A stretch of 64,000 nt of DNA from Chelydra serpentina (Eukaryota > Chordata > Testudines > Chelydridae), in the NCBI GenBank assembly GCA_037349315.1, contig JBAIAC010000010.1:33520001-33584000 (forward strand), given 5' to 3'. The position numbers were made by a program, and so were the translations under genes. Position 1 is the first letter of the stretch. Each line of letters opens with the position of its first letter. Below are positions 1 to 12,400 of this stretch, one piece after another. The notes beneath the pieces are model-generated. The model did no database searches and was not told where the DNA came from. It saw only the letters and a program-made list of their open reading frames with translations.

Positions 1-180
1 AAACTAATTGATTTCAGTGGTGGCAGATTTAGACAACCACTAAGTGTGTTGGGAAATCTCATCCTACGTACTTTTCATCTACTTGTATAGCATTGCAGTT
101 TCCTCCCCCTCCCCCTCCCCCTCCATTTTTTTTCTTTCTAATATTGGAGCTACTTGGCTCCAGTCTATGATCCACAATGC
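1..180. other. Upstream intergenic DNA, no gene seen
   Basis: No coding exon, RNA gene or recognisable element was found. A pyrimidine-rich tract of C and T runs lies near 100-140. Confidence 0.5.
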
Positions 181-285
181 CAGGCCTTGTCTACACTAGT
201 GCCATCTCAGTTAAAACAAAAAACAAAACCCACATCCCTTATCAATAGGAGTATGGTGGTAAAATGTCAGTGTAGACCAGGCCTA
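181..285. mobile_element. Short Harbinger-type MITE
   Basis: The ends are inverted: the left end reads ggccttgtctacact and the right end is its near reverse complement. The gtctacact core is shared with the terminal repeats of the large Harbinger elements at 16905 and 51345. No coding capacity. Family assignment is by end similarity. Confidence 0.6.
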
Positions 286-438
286 GAAGAAAAACTTCTG
301 TTGTGAAACTGTAGAAATACAGCAAAGGAAGGGTTGTAAATTAAGGGAACAGTTTTCCCACATGACATTTCTATCAGTTCCTCGTTTCTGCAACACAACA
401 ACAACCTCTTTTAATCCAGTTGAAACAAAGGAGTCCAG

Positions 439-1060
439 TGTAACAGAGTGGTCTATCCCCTTAAGGCCCAGGGGGCCTGGGGCCAGCCAACACAGTTTGA
501 TCATCAGAAGGGCTCAGATGTTTCTACAAAGGGCTGAGAGCGCTCAGCTGGAGAGCCATTGCCACAGGGCGAAAGGCTTCTGCAGCTGCTGTTGGTCAGT
601 GTTTGGTGTTGCTTTGCAAGTTGGAGTTAACAAACCATGTCCTGAAAGAAACATAGATGTGGTGCTAGCTTCTCCTGGGCTGGTGAGGGAGTCGACCAGC
701 CTGCATCTGGTAGAGAATGCAGGCAGGTGGTCAGCCCCTCAGAGGAAATTGAGGAAGCAGAAGAGACAACAAAAACAGCTACAAAAGAGATGGCGTGGAA
801 GTGATAGTGCTCATGGTTTGTCAGACGCCTCCCCTTGTATGGGTGTTTTAGGGGAAGAGATGGTGGACATTTTATGCTTGGTGGGAGTGGCCCAGCAGCA
901 ACAAGAGGAACAGCAGAAGCAGACCCCAGCAGTCCTCTTACAACTACTGGAGAGCCAAAACCAGCAACAGGAGGCAGTGACAGGAGGCCCAACACCAGCA
1001 ACAGGAGCGGTTTCTGGAGCAACTTGCTATAGGGAGTCTTGCTGGTCCTGGGGAGGGTAG
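439..1060 (+). mobile_element. Possible decayed LTR-retroelement fragment
   Basis: The stretch begins with TGTAACAGAG, resembling the start of an LTR. Further along, an open frame through 1060 encodes glutamine-rich segments (VAQQQQEEQQKQ near residue 178) that recall the low-complexity region of some gypsy-type gag proteins. No protease, RT or integrase motif follows. The open frame itself (362-1060) is not supported as a host gene because it has no recognisable domain. This is a weak call based on composition. Confidence 0.3.
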
Positions 1061-2354
1061 TTCAGGCAGGCCTGGATTGATGAAGTTAGAGCTTTCCTCC
1101 ACACTTCTGAGTGAGTGCCCAGTGCTGCCAGTTGGTCCCAGTGTGGCACCATGTCTGATGGAAGAGGCCCAGGAGCATACCAAGCCTTGAGCAATGAGCA
1201 GCCTGGTTCATAGCCTGAAATAAAAGCTGCCACTTAGCCAAATTGGACTGACTCCAGAGGCAGATTGTCACCAATTCTGGGTTGAGCCATTTCCACTCTG
1301 AGTGTTCCTGTGTGTAGAAGATAGGCTATAAAACAAAAAGGTTACTAAAAAGACCCCAGTATTTGATCTTTAAAAAAATATCTTGTGACTTTTAAGCCAA
1401 TCTCCTTGTTTTGGTGGGTGCAGTTCGTGATTTTAGAATATGTAGGATTGCACCACTGCTGGTTTCTAGTTCTACCCACCATTGCCTCAAGTTTTTCCTC
1501 TGCTTAGTGTAACCCTTCTGCCAGGTGGAGCCAGCAGCAACAATGGCTGGGTTCAGTATCGAGGGATCCCTTTTCAACACTACAACACAAAACTGGCTCA
1601 AGCCCCACCCAGTGACAATTACACACACACACCCTGGCTGCCTCTAAGAGGCAATACTTCCCCTCTCACAAGCACAGAGTCTGCGTGTAGCAAAAACTTT
1701 TAATATAAGGAGGGAATTAACTCAGCATTAATTTGGGAAAACACTGCAATTAGGGCTCATCAACACAAACCATGAGCAAAAGACCTACCCCCAAGTAAAT
1801 TGGGCAGTGTCCTTTTCCCCTCAGGGTCTTAAGTCCAGCAACCCAAAAATCCCTTCAAGGTGCCTGTCCTTTCTCTATACCCCATTCACAGTTGCTGCCC
1901 TTGGCCAGTGCAGCACAAAAGTTCAGAGTTTCATCCGCAGAGTTCACCTCCCACCCTGTGTGGAAGGCAGGATGGGGTGGGGGGCTAAGAAGGTACCTTT
2001 CACGCTGCACTGCTTGGGCACTCACTCATCATCCCACTGGCCTTCTCCACCAGCCACCCTGCTGCCGCTTGCCACACCTCTTCACCAGCTGCCCACCAAG
2101 ATGTCTTCAGGCCACCCTCCCCCACACTTAATACAGCTGTCAGTGATTTCAGCTGTTAGTGGGAGAGCCTCACTGCTGGTGCACACTGGGCAGTCTCTTG
2201 CAATAGAGACACTGTCCCAAAGTAGGTCTAATACTTAGACCTAGCTATCAGTGATTTCAGCTCTACAGTGTTTAACAAGACCTGCAGTTGAGTCCAAATT
2301 CACTCTATCATATCATGGAGAGAGGACAGGTCAAATGGTGTCTAAGACCCTTAA
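1061..2354. other. Repeat-like intergenic DNA, unresolved
   Basis: No gene is supported. The part around 1600-2240 has the low-complexity, CCC-rich look of an LTR or other dispersed repeat in reverse orientation, but no paired ends were found. Confidence 0.3.
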
Positions 2355-2935
2355 ACAGAGCCAGGGGTGGCAGGTTTGTAGAAATTTTGGTAGTGCCCAG
2401 AACCCCCCACACACCCAAGGCTCTGGGAGGGAGTTTGGGTGGGGAAGGAGGTCTGGCATACAGGCTCTGGCTGGGGTTCTGGGCTTTGCAGTGGGACAGG
2501 GCTGGGGATGAGCTGTGGACTGCCCTGGGACTGGGGCCAGAGAGGACTCCCCCCCCCCCAATCACTTTCCCCCCCCTGAGCTCTGGGGGAGGGGCTCTTC
2601 CTTCTCCTCCCAGCAGCACACTCTGGGGATGGGGGAGCCCCTTGCCCAGCATGGGGCAGGAGCAGTGGCTGCAGGCGGGGGAGGGAGAGAGGAGGAAGGG
2701 GCAGTGCAAATCACAGGGTCAAACACTCTCCAAAGCCCCAGCAGCTGCTCAGGTGAGTGAGGTCCAGATGATCATATCTCCCAGAAGCCCCCTCAATGTC
2801 TCCTCCTCTGGGGCTGGGCCAGCAATGAAGGCTGGGGCCTGCTCCAGGCAGGGCCAGGGGAGAGACCCAGCTCCAAATATTGGTGGAGCAGGGCACCCCA
2901 CCCTGAATATTCCTCAAGCATGGACACCACCAGCC
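2355..2935. mobile_element. Possible non-autonomous hAT element with G-rich core
   Basis: The left side reads cagagccaggggtggcaggt, like hAT-type ends. The interior is G-rich, with recurring ggctctggctggggtt-type units as in the better defined elements at 9276 and 31944. The right end is not certain and no target duplication was found. Confidence 0.3.
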
Positions 2936-3324
2936 CATATAACTCACCATCTATGAACAAAACCCATACTATCAAGTACAAATATCTCACTCAACTCATT
3001 AGGCTTTGGAACCCATGGCCCCTGCCTAGCAAGTGCTGTTGAGTTGAGGGTGAATCCTTCCATTGGGGAATGCCAGGTACATTTCTGCTGCCCTCAGTTC
3101 ACACAACAAGGATAACAACCCTTTATTACTCCTGTCCCAATAACAAGTAGACTGGGGATCCAACACCAGCCACAAGTGATCATTTGGGCAAGCAATCCCA
3201 TCAGGCTGAGGACCTAGGCAGGGTGGGTATGTCTATGCAAACAAGATCAGCTTCTGAAGTATTTTTCCACAGCTCACCACTAGTTGTCAGGGGAGAGCTC
3301 ATCCAGACTCTCCTTACATTAGTA

Positions 3325-3635
3325 CAGGGGTCGGCAACCTTTCAGAAGTGGTGTGCCGAGTCTTCATTTATTCACTCTAATTTAAGGTTTCGCATGCCAG
3401 TAATACATTTTAATTTTTTTAGAAGGTCTCTTTCTATAAGTCTAAAATATATAACTAAACTATTGTTGTTTATAAAGTAAATAAGGTTTTTAAAATATTT
3501 AAGAAGCTTAATTTAAAATTAAATTAAAATGCAGAACCCCTTGGACCTGTGGCCAGGACCTGGGCAGTAGGAGTGCCACTGAAAATCAGCTCGCGTGCCG
3601 CCTTTGGCACGCGTGCCATAGGTTGCCTACACCTG
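3325..3635. mobile_element. hAT MITE with perfect 8-bp target duplication
   Basis: The inverted ends are caggggtcggcaacctttc on the left and the reverse complement of cataggttgcctacacctg on the right. The element is flanked by the identical 8 bp cattagta at 3317-3324 and 3636-3643, the duplication length of hAT transposons. The interior is AT-rich and non-coding, so it needs a transposase in trans. Confidence 0.9.
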
Positions 3636-3972
3636 CATTAGTATGATTTTTCCCAAAATCAGAGTTTGTCCTGAGGTTCCCCCCGCCATCTAACCACCTT
3701 AGAAGCACTGTACTTAAGCAATTTTCAGACTTGTCAAGCAGAAAACCCCTCCCTTTGGTTGCCTTATCCATGTCCCCACCTCCTGAGGAAGAACAGCCAA
3801 TCAGAGCTGCTGCACCTGGCTGTTAGAGCAATCCACTCCTCACAGGAACAGGTAAGTTTTTTGATGGGGGGAGGGCAGTTGGGGAGAAGGCAGCATAAAG
3901 AGGATGTCTATGCTCCCTCTGCCTCTCTTTAAAAAAAAAAATTGGTCAGTCTCCCCCATCTGTATTCTTGCA

Positions 3973-4096
3973 ACTACGCTTGCCAACTCTCCAGGATTGT
4001 CCTGGAGTTGCCAGGAATTAAAGATTAATTTTTAATTAAAGATTGTCATGTGATTAAACCTCCAGGAATACGTCCAATAAAAATTGGCAACCCTAC
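3973..4096. mobile_element. Small inverted-repeat element
   Basis: The left end ctacgcttgccaactctcc is a near inverted match of the right end aattggcaaccctac. Length about 125 bp, no coding capacity. Superfamily uncertain. Confidence 0.45.
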
Positions 4097-4674
4097 CTGC
4101 AACATCAGGTTAGGGAAGGGTGTGTGGGTAAAGAGCAGCTGGAGCTGTGTGCTGATCAGGATCTCCAAGAGCCCCTACAGCTGCTCCACCTCTCGGTCTG
4201 GGAGGTGGGGGAGGGGGGTCAAAGAACTCCTGGACCTGCCCCACCTCACATGGCCTGCGTTTGGGGAGGGAGAAGAACCTCCATAGACGGATGTATGGCT
4301 GGATGCGCTAAGTTGACAAATGCAGGTTTGGGGCAGATATGGGGGCGTAGAACTGATGTGGGGCTGGGAAGGCACAGAATTAACTGGTATGGACAGGTTG
4401 GGAGAGGCTGGAAGCTTTGCACTGTCATGCAGCACTTCATATACATTTGTGCAATTTCATACAGATTTGTGTAATTTAATATCAGTTGGCTCCTGCAACA
4501 GGTCCTAAAATTGCTGTACATCACTTTAAATTACTTGTTACAGATTTGTGAGAGCCCACAGCACTGTATTTATCACAGATAGTAAGGATGGGGAGGGGGG
4601 AGTTAAATCAGAAGAAAAGAGACCAAAAAGCAAGACTTAATTTAAAGAAAAATCATGATTTTTGCAGGCCCTAG

Positions 4675-5079
4675 TTGACACTGGTGACGCCACATCTGGA
4701 GTACTGCATCCAGTTTTGGGCCCCCCACTACAGAAACGATGTGGACAAATTGGAGAGAGTCCAGCGGAAAGCAATAAAAATTATTAGGGGGCTGGGGCAC
4801 ATAACTTATGAGGACAGGCTGAAGGAACTGGGCTTATTTAGTCTGCAGAAGAGAAGAGTGAGGGGGGATTTGATAGCAGCCTTCAACTACCTGAAGGGGG
4901 GTTTCAAAGAGGATGGAGCTCGGCTGCTCTCAGTGGTGGCAGATGACAGAACAAGAAGCAATGGTCTCAAGCTGCAGTGGGGGAGGTATAGGTTGGATAT
5001 TAGGAAAAACTGTTTCATTAGGAGGGTGGTGAAGCACTGGAATGGGTTCCTAGGGAGGTGGTGGAATCTCCATCCTTAG
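4675..5079 (+). pseudogene. CR1 ORF2 (reverse transcriptase) C-terminal fragment
   Basis: The 134-codon open stretch encodes the conserved end of the CR1 polymerase: a [14 protein letters not shown] start, then [35 protein letters not shown] and [12 protein letters not shown]. It covers only the region downstream of the RT catalytic core, so it is a dead remnant. The frame is lost at the end (about residue 125, where the [12 protein letters not shown] segment leaves the usual NxLPxEVV motif), suggesting a small indel near 5050. Confidence 0.8.
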
Positions 5080-5156
5080 AGGTATTTTAAGGCCCGGATT
5101 GACAAAGCCCTGGCTGGGATGATTTAGTTGGAGTTGAGCAGTGGGTTGGACTAGAT

Positions 5157-5783
5157 CGGAGTGGGCAATAATTTTCGCAGGGGTGGCCAGTGCCACTCCA
5201 TGAATTTTGGTAAGTCGTCACAGGCCACACATTTCTACTATATTAATGGAGGAGGTGTGGGGGTCTGGGAGGGAGTTTGCGTGCAGGAGGGTCTCTGATC
5301 TGGGGCAGGGGGTTGGGGAGTGGGTGCGAGGTGTAGGCTCTGGCTGGGAGGCGCTTACCACAGGCAGCTCCCAGCCGGCAGTGCAGCAGGGCTCAGGCAG
5401 GCTGCCTGCATGCCATGGCCCCATGCCGCTCTCCCGGAAGCGGCTGGCAAGTCTCTGTGTGCCTCTTTGGGGGGGCGGGCAGCAGGTCTCCGTGTGCTGC
5501 CTGCGCCTGCAAGCACCACCCTGGAAACCGGCCAATGGGAGCTGTGAGGATGGTGCTGGGGGTGAGGGCAGCGCATTGAGCTGCACCCCTGCCCCGCTGC
5601 CAGGGGCATGCAGAGACATGCTAGCAGCAGCGGGAGGCTTCTGAGAGCAGCATGGGGCCATGGCAGGCAGGCAGCCTGCCTGAGTGCCCGTTGCACTGTG
5701 GGACTTTTAGCGGCCCGGAGATCGTGTGTGGGCAGCCAGAACCTGACACAAATGTTAGGTGGGCCTTATTTTGTCCAGCCCTC
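5157..5783. mobile_element. Non-autonomous hAT element inside the CR1
   Basis: It interrupts the CR1 3' tail. Flanks are gactagat (5149-5156) and gactaggt (5784-5791), an 8-bp duplication with one change. Left end cggagtgggcaataatttt and right end ttattttgtccagccctc are imperfect inverted copies. The GC-rich interior carries several open frames on both strands (for example 5207-5644 and 5218-5661) with no known domain; these are composition artefacts. Confidence 0.7.
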
Positions 5784-5807
5784 GACTAGGTGACCTCCTG
5801 AGGTCTC

Positions 5808-5982
5808 TTTTGCTGCCCCCGAGGTCCCCTCAGCGGCTGCTTCTTTGGCCGCCGGGGATCTTGGCGGCATTTCGGCAGCAGCCTCTCCCACTGCGGCGGC
5901 CGAGGGACCTAAAATGCGCCCCCCCCAAATCCTGGCACCCTAGGCAACTGCCTAGGGTCGCCTAATGGTAGCACTGGCCCTG
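5808..5982. mobile_element. Second DNA-transposon insertion in the CR1 tail
   Basis: CR1 tail sequence stops near 5807 and resumes at 5983 (cttccaaccctg). The intervening DNA ends in gtagcactggccctg, whose reverse complement matches the left end (cagggccggtgc) of the element at 61206. Both also carry a ccctaggca motif. The left boundary is approximate. Confidence 0.5.
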
Positions 5983-6251
5983 CTTCCAACCCTGATCTTC
6001 TCTGACTCTATGAGCTGATGGGTGGGTGAGACAGAGATCACGGATATTGCACGTTTGGGGCTGCTGCGGGAGTGCTGCTTCCTCGACTGTTTGCGTGGAA
6101 GGCGAGCACACGTGCTGGGCTGCAGGCAGCTGAGGGTTAACCGGGCGGGTTGTTAACAGTGCGGCGCAGAGACACGGACCTTTCAGTGCAGAGTCAGACA
6201 CGCGGCCCCGCCCGCGACTGGAACTGCAGCCTCCCCCCCGCCCCCCCCGCA

Positions 6252-6261
6252 GTCACGTGAC
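6252..6261. promoter_or_regulatory. Palindromic E-box GTCACGTGAC
   Basis: A perfect 10-bp palindrome with a CACGTG core, 139 bp upstream of the IFNGR1 start codon. It fits the binding site of USF and of MiT/TFE bHLH-zip factors. Occupancy is inferred only. Confidence 0.55.
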
Positions 6262-6399
6262 CAGAACCGGGCGCGGCGGGCGCCACTTTCCTCGCGAGTC
6301 GGGCCGGGGTCTGAGCTGGGGCCGGGCCGCGGCTGCTGCGCTCGAGCCCGTCTCCCCCTCGCGCCTTCGGCTGGTGCGGCCAGCGCCCCCCGGGCGAGG

Positions 6400-6484
6400 A
6401 TGCGGCCTGCGGCCCCGCTTCTCCTCCTGCTCCCCATGCTGCTGTCCCGGAGTCGGGCCAGCTCCGGGGAACTCCCGGAAACAG
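6400..6484 (+). CDS. IFNGR1: IFNGR1 coding exon 1 (signal peptide)
   Basis: 28 codons plus one base (phase 1), ending at a gtaccg donor. Encodes Met, a run of leucines (PLLLLLPMLL) and a short linker. ATG context is cgaggATGc. Confidence 0.9.
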
Positions 6485-9400
6485 GTACCGGGGGGGCGCT
6501 ATTGGGGCGGGGGCCGCTATCCGTTAGGGGGGCGCTATTGGGGCGGGCGCTATCGGGGAGGCGGGGGATGTGGAGAGGGGCGGGGGGCGCTATCGGGGAG
6601 ATGGGAGCAGTAACTGACCAGCCCTACGAGTTCAAATCTCACATCGGACTCTTTTCTTCTCCCCTTCCCCCAATAAGATGGGGAGAAAACCATGGTATTT
6701 AAAAAAATCAGGTGGTGGGTCTGCCTCTGCCCCCTGGATTCTGAGCCTGAAGGGGGCACTGGGCTCTGATTTGAATCTCTTCTTCCCCAGCCACAAGCAG
6801 CTAGAAATGCGCACTTTGCTCTGTAAAGGGGTAATGGGATTCTCATGTCATTCCTGGACTCCAGAATCTGGGGCTTTAAACAACAGCAGGCCCGTGTTGT
6901 GTTGGGGGGGGGGGGGCGTTGTTGACATGGGGCGGGGCTGCGGTGGAAGGGGAAGTAGTAGCAAGGGAATAGGGGAAGGCAGCTATGCTGAGGGTGGTTG
7001 CACAGGAGAGGGATATTTTTTGGCAACAGGGCTGTGGAGTGATGGGATGGGGGCTGTGGTTGAGGTGGGATCTGGGGTAAGAGAGAGGACTCTGAGTGGT
7101 CGTGGTGGGTTTTAGGACAGGATGAGAGACTCTGTGTTGCAGATGTAGTGAAGACAAGGTTTTGCCCCTGTTGGGTTTGTTAGGTCACAGAGGGCATGTT
7201 GTTGTGTGTGCCTATCTGAGTTTGAGGATGCGGAGGGTATCGCATGTTTATTTCCTCCTTTTGTTCCCACCTCTTTATCCCTATTCCTCATCTCCCATGT
7301 GATTGTTTTGGTTTTGTTCAGATTTCCTGCCTACAAAGAGTGCCTTGGATAGCATCATAGCACTGCGCTTTAGGATTTTTTAAAAAATAACTTGCCTCCA
7401 AATGACTTCCTTTTTAGGAAGAATGTCTGCCTGTAGTACAGTGGAGAAAAGCAGCAACTGTGGGCAGAGCCATCCCGAGGGACCGGGGCAACCACCCTAG
7501 CCCTGCGCTTCAGGATGTGGGGTCCACGGTGGCCTGAGGAGGTTAGCGGGGGGGCCTGGCCCGGCAGCAGTGGAGGGCCTGGCCCTGCCCCACTCTGCCC
7601 TGCTGGCTCCTGGCATCGCTCGGGGAAGGGGGCAGAAGCCAGAAAGAGGCATGGCAGAGGCTTGGGGGAAGGGGTGGAGTGGGGGCGTGGCCTCAGGGTT
7701 GTCCCAGGCCTCGCATTCCCCTAGGGACGGCCGTGGGTGTTGCCAGAAGCCAAAAAAAAATTGCCTGGTTGAGACTTGTCTTCTTGAGAACATTGTATAA
7801 TTAACATTTTAACAGGTTTTAAGAATGATTAATATGTGCTAGCAGAGATCAGGAAACACTTTTCTTTAAAAATGGTTCATATAAGTGTGGTTCAGATCTG
7901 GCAGAAAATCAGAAGTGGTTTTTAATCCTGTCTAGTCTTAATTGCTTAAATTATGTTTAAATCATTGCAGTTGCACCTAATATTCAAGAATAGTTAGATC
8001 GGGCCTTGTATATTATCCTTCCCATGAAAGGGTCTAAACACTGTGGCATATATGCAGGGGTGACATTTGGAGGGGGGAAAGATAGTGATACTCTTCCCAC
8101 CTACCTGACACACTATATTAATAGTCCATTGTGTAGATCAGGCCTGCACAACTCATAAAGCGGTGAGGGCCATATTACTCCAAAGAAAACAGCTGAGAGC
8201 CGAAACTCCTCTTCCGCCGCAAAAGTTGTTGAGCAAAAAAAAACCCTCTCCAGCCACTGTGTAGTACAGACACCTATCCTTCAGTTAGATAAGTTTTAGT
8301 TTTACTTGCACTTAACATTGTAAAAGATGGGAGTCTGGAAGAAGGAGAGAATTGGACAGGGATGAGAGAGGATTTTAGAGCTGTGGAAGTGCCTATTTGT
8401 AAGCATTTGAATTGTTAACATTAAGGCTAAGAAAATAGTTATGAGAAGTCAAGAAATTCCGTGATAAATTGGGTCATGTTGTATATTTACACAGGATATG
8501 TCGCATGCCCCAGTTTACTGCTGAATTTCCTGACTTCTTCATGCTTAACTTCTCGTGGTTAAATATGATTTTGCATCGCAAATGTTGTTGTACTTTGTGT
8601 GCATTTTATTTAGATTTAAGGTATTAATTGGAGGCTTTTATGTTTGAGTAACCACTGTGTCTGTAACCAGTATTGATTGGTGTCCCAGAATTGTGGCTAG
8701 GCCAGCAGAGCAGGATGGGATATTGTAGAACGGATAAATGTTTAATTATGTATTTTGTTTGGGGGTATATAAAAACAACGTACTAGTTCAAGACTGTGAT
8801 GTAATGTGTAACAGTAATATTCTTGAAGAGTGTGACTAATGATCATTTGGAAACTGCTATTTTTTAAGTATCATGATAACTGGCATGCCAGGTTAAACTT
8901 ACTGTTAAAGTTGTGTGTGTTCTAATTGAGAAGGCCTTTGGTATAGTCCCTTTGGTTTTGTAGTCTTTGTTGGGCTTGGGGGGATTCCAAATATCTTCTT
9001 AAAGTGTTCCCTTCAGATGAGATGGATAATGTGGGTGGGAGGAGTGGCTGGAGGTGGGAAGAGAGACAAAATTGATGAAGAGTTGAGGTGGGGAACAGGC
9101 TGGACAAGGAGATGGGCTGGGATAATAAGATGAATGAATAGACTGGGACTGGTCAAGTGAGGAAAATGGGACTGGGATGAGGAACTAGGGGCAAGGAAGA
9201 TGCAGGACTATGCAAGTTGGAGGGGATGAGGCAGGAGGGGTCAAAGTTGAAGGAAATTCACAGATTAGTCTATGTCAGGGGTTGGCAAACTTTTTGGCCC
9301 GAGAGCCACATCTGGATATGGAATTTGTATGGTGGGCCATGAATACTCATGAAATTGGGGGTTGGGATGTGGGCTCTGCCTGGGGGTGTGGGCTCTGGAG

Positions 9401-12400
9401 TGGGGCCAGAAATGAGGAGTTCAGAGTGCGGGACAGGGCTCTGAGCTGGGGCAGGGGGTTGGGATGCGGGGGGGGGGGGTGAGGGCTCCGGGCTGGGGGT
9501 GTGGGCTCTGGGGTGGGGATGAGGGGTTGGGGGTGCAGGAGGGTACTCCGGGCTGGGACTGAGGGGTTTGGAGGGTGGGAGGGTGATCTGGGGCGGGGGT
9601 TGGGACACGTCAGGGGTGCAGGCTCCTGACGGCGCTTACCTCAAGCAGCTCCCGGAAGCTGCGGCATGTCCCCCTCGGTTCCTAAGTGGTGACGTGGCCA
9701 GGCAGCTCTGCACGCTGCCCTGTCCACAGGCGTTGCCCCTGCAGCTCCTATTGGCTGCAGTTCCCGGCCACTGGGAGCTGCGGGGGCGGCACTTGGGGTG
9801 GGAGCATCTTGCAGAGCACCCTGGCTGCCCCTATGCGTAGGAGCCGGATGGGGAGCATGCCGCTGCTTCCAGGAACTGCGCAGAGCCACGGCACACAGCA
9901 GGGCAAGCCCCGACCCCACTGGAGCGACAAAGGGGGGGGCAAAGGGGGGCAAGCCCTCGACTCCACTCTCTGGTGGGAGCTCGAGGGCCAGATTAAAATG
10001 TCTGAAGGGCTGGATGCGGCTCCTGGGCTGAAGTTTTCCCACCCCTAGTCTATGCCCACTACAGTACACTCTTCTTGAGAGCCTGGAATGGAATCCATGA
10101 TTCCTGAGTCTCACTATTCCTCTGCGGTTGTCAGCAAATAGCCGGTTTCACAGATAGTAAAGTGTCTCATTCCCCTCTAGTGCTGGTCCCCATAGAAGAG
10201 GACAGCCTAGTACTGCTATCAGATACTACTCCATTATTTCAAGGGGCAGAAGTCTCTACAATGGACCTATATGTTCTACCCATGCTGATGTCTCCCATGC
10301 AAGTGTCAGTGTAAAGTCTGCACTCAACCTTAATACTGGCATTTCCTAACATTTAACTGCACAATCTTAATTCATCCTCCCTTGCGCATATAATATGTGA
10401 TCATATAATTGAAGACAATTTTTTCCCTCCGGATCCCTGCCTCATTCAATGCACAAGGTAGACACACTCTGGAGATGAATGTATTCTTTAGTGAAGGTGA
10501 CTGTAAGACCCTTTCTTCGTTTGTTTCAGAAGTTGGAAGGTGGTGTGTAGTGAATGAAGTAGGGAACTGCAGGTAGAGAGAGAATGGTCTCATGGTTATG
10601 CCAATTGAATGCTACCCTGAAAAATTGGATTCTATCCCTGCCTCTGAATTCTTGTATGATGCTGGGCAAGTCACCTAAGCCAAACTTTGCACAGGTAGTC
10701 ATTAATTGTGTGCATCTCATTTTCTGGATGCCTGACCTGAGGCCCTGGGGTCTGACGTGCAGAGCATTCAGTAGCTGCAATTGTAGCTAATCAGAGTAGT
10801 GCTTTGAACAGATAAAATGCTATATAATCCTAAGCATTCAGAAAATCTGTTTCTAGGTGTCTTAACTTAGACACCTAAAATTAATTTTGATCTTAATCTT
10901 TCTGTGTCTCGATTCCCTATCTGTAAAATAGGAATAATGCCCCTTCATTTCGCAGGGATGTTATTAATTAATTAATGTTTATGAAACAACCAGATACCAT
11001 AGTGACAAGCACCATAGAAAGCCTACAAGGAAACTAAAAATTTTGCCTTCAGAACAGAGTTTGAACAATGGATGTAAACAAGGCCCGGGGGGACACATTC
11101 AAGAATGTGGAGAAAAGTGAGCACCATCCCTACGGTGCACTTAAAGAGGCAGGGGGGTTGTGGAAAAAATAGTATATCATCATGTAATTAAAGATGGTAC
11201 ATGTGCAAGGGGGCTGAATTAAGGTTCCACAGGCAGCCATAATTCTGGCATTTCCTAACTTTTCAGTGCTTGATTTTGCAACCTTAATATTTTCTATGTA
11301 GTTTTATTTGTGTAATAGTATGTTAATTTGCATTTGTATTCTGCATGGCTTATTGCAGCAAGTATTGTATTTATTGTTGGGCATTTTAGAATAGATAAAT
11401 ACTTTGACACTTTTTTTTCTTGTGGTTAAGAATCTGCTGCTGTTTCCAATAACTGAAATGTCACATTGCATGTGTTAGAGAATGACTAAACCACTTTCTA
11501 ACCTTGCACATTGCACACATTAAATCTTCGTGGTCTCATTCTTAAGATGAGGGAAATGTTTTTTACTTTCCCTTATTAGTATAACATGAAGCAAAGTCTA
11601 GGCTCTCTAACTTACAGCCTCAAGTCTATCTGCTATGTTTTGTAAACAAAAACATAATCTGGCAGAGGTCAGGTTTGAGTTATGGTCTGTTACCTACATT
11701 AAAACCTACATTAAAATAAGATTGCAAAGTCAAACATTTAAAAGTTAGGAAATGCCAGAAGTAAAATTTCCTATTCAACCTTAATTTGGCCCCCTTGTGT
11801 ATATGTATTAATTTCTAACTACATGATCACAAACTTTTTTTTTTTTAACCACAGAACCCTTGCCTTAATCAAACTATTCAGTGTTACTCTTAGGCTTATA
11901 ACTTAGGGTTTGGCCCCACGCTGTATTTATTGAACACCATCCAAATGCTATGCTGGATACAGAATTACTCATTTCTAATGCCTAATTATTAATTAGTTTT
12001 CTATGGTATTAATGATAATAGTATGAGTGTCTTATGAATGTATCTTCACAACTCCTCTGAGATAAGAATTATCCTCATTTTACAGATAAGGAACCTAGGC
12101 TATAATTTGAAGAAGTGTCCACTAATTATGGCTGCTTCCATGATTGGATACCTAACTTGAGAACTAAGGATCCATTTTTAGAGTATTCTGCATTTTTAAT
12201 AATTGTATATGTTCAAAGCAATGTACAGACACTAACCAACCGCTGCCAACACCCCTGTGAAGTAGATGGGTAAATATTATAACCAATTTTTAAACACAAG
12301 GAGACTAAAACAGATAGTGACTTGTGCAAAACCACAGTGTGAGTCAATGGTTTAACCAGAATTGAAGCCTAGGACTTCCCAACTCCACGTCTTGCTCCTA

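Larger units (their letters stand above)
4673..6014 (+). mobile_element. CR1 LINE 3' end, split by two insertions
   Basis: The 5' truncated element keeps the C-terminal part of ORF2 and the 3' tail. The CR1 sequence is in three pieces: 4673-5156, 5784-5807 and 5983-6014. Joined in order, they give the usual CR1 tail (ggttggactagat, gacctcctgaggtc, then cttccaaccctg and a tctatga-like end). The two gaps are filled by DNA transposons described separately. CR1 is a major LINE of turtles, crocodilians and birds. Confidence 0.85.
6050..6640 (+). promoter_or_regulatory. IFNGR1: CpG island and promoter region of IFNGR1
   Basis: GC content and CpG density rise sharply from about 6060 and stay high to about 6640, spanning the 5' UTR, exon 1 and the start of intron 1. 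CpG is depleted elsewhere in unique DNA of the window. No clear TATA box is visible, which fits a CpG-island promoter. The transcription start is not defined; it should lie within about 6250-6390. Confidence 0.7.

Noticed and set aside
362..1060. 232-codon open frame
   Set aside because: No recognisable domain and repeat-like composition; treated as a possible LTR-element remnant.
2288..2956. 222-codon open frame
   Set aside because: G- and C-rich repeat-like sequence with no domain, overlapping long frames on the opposite strand.
5207..5661. Paired open frames of about 145 codons on both strands
   Set aside because: GC-rich interior of a hAT element; mirror frames on both strands are typical of composition bias.
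6183..6613. Open frames on both strands in the CpG island
   Set aside because: Shadows of GC-rich promoter DNA; only the 6400 frame gives a signal peptide that splices into IFNGR1.
9270..9608. 112-codon proline-rich frame on the minus strand
   Set aside because: Falls in the G-rich minisatellite of a hAT element.
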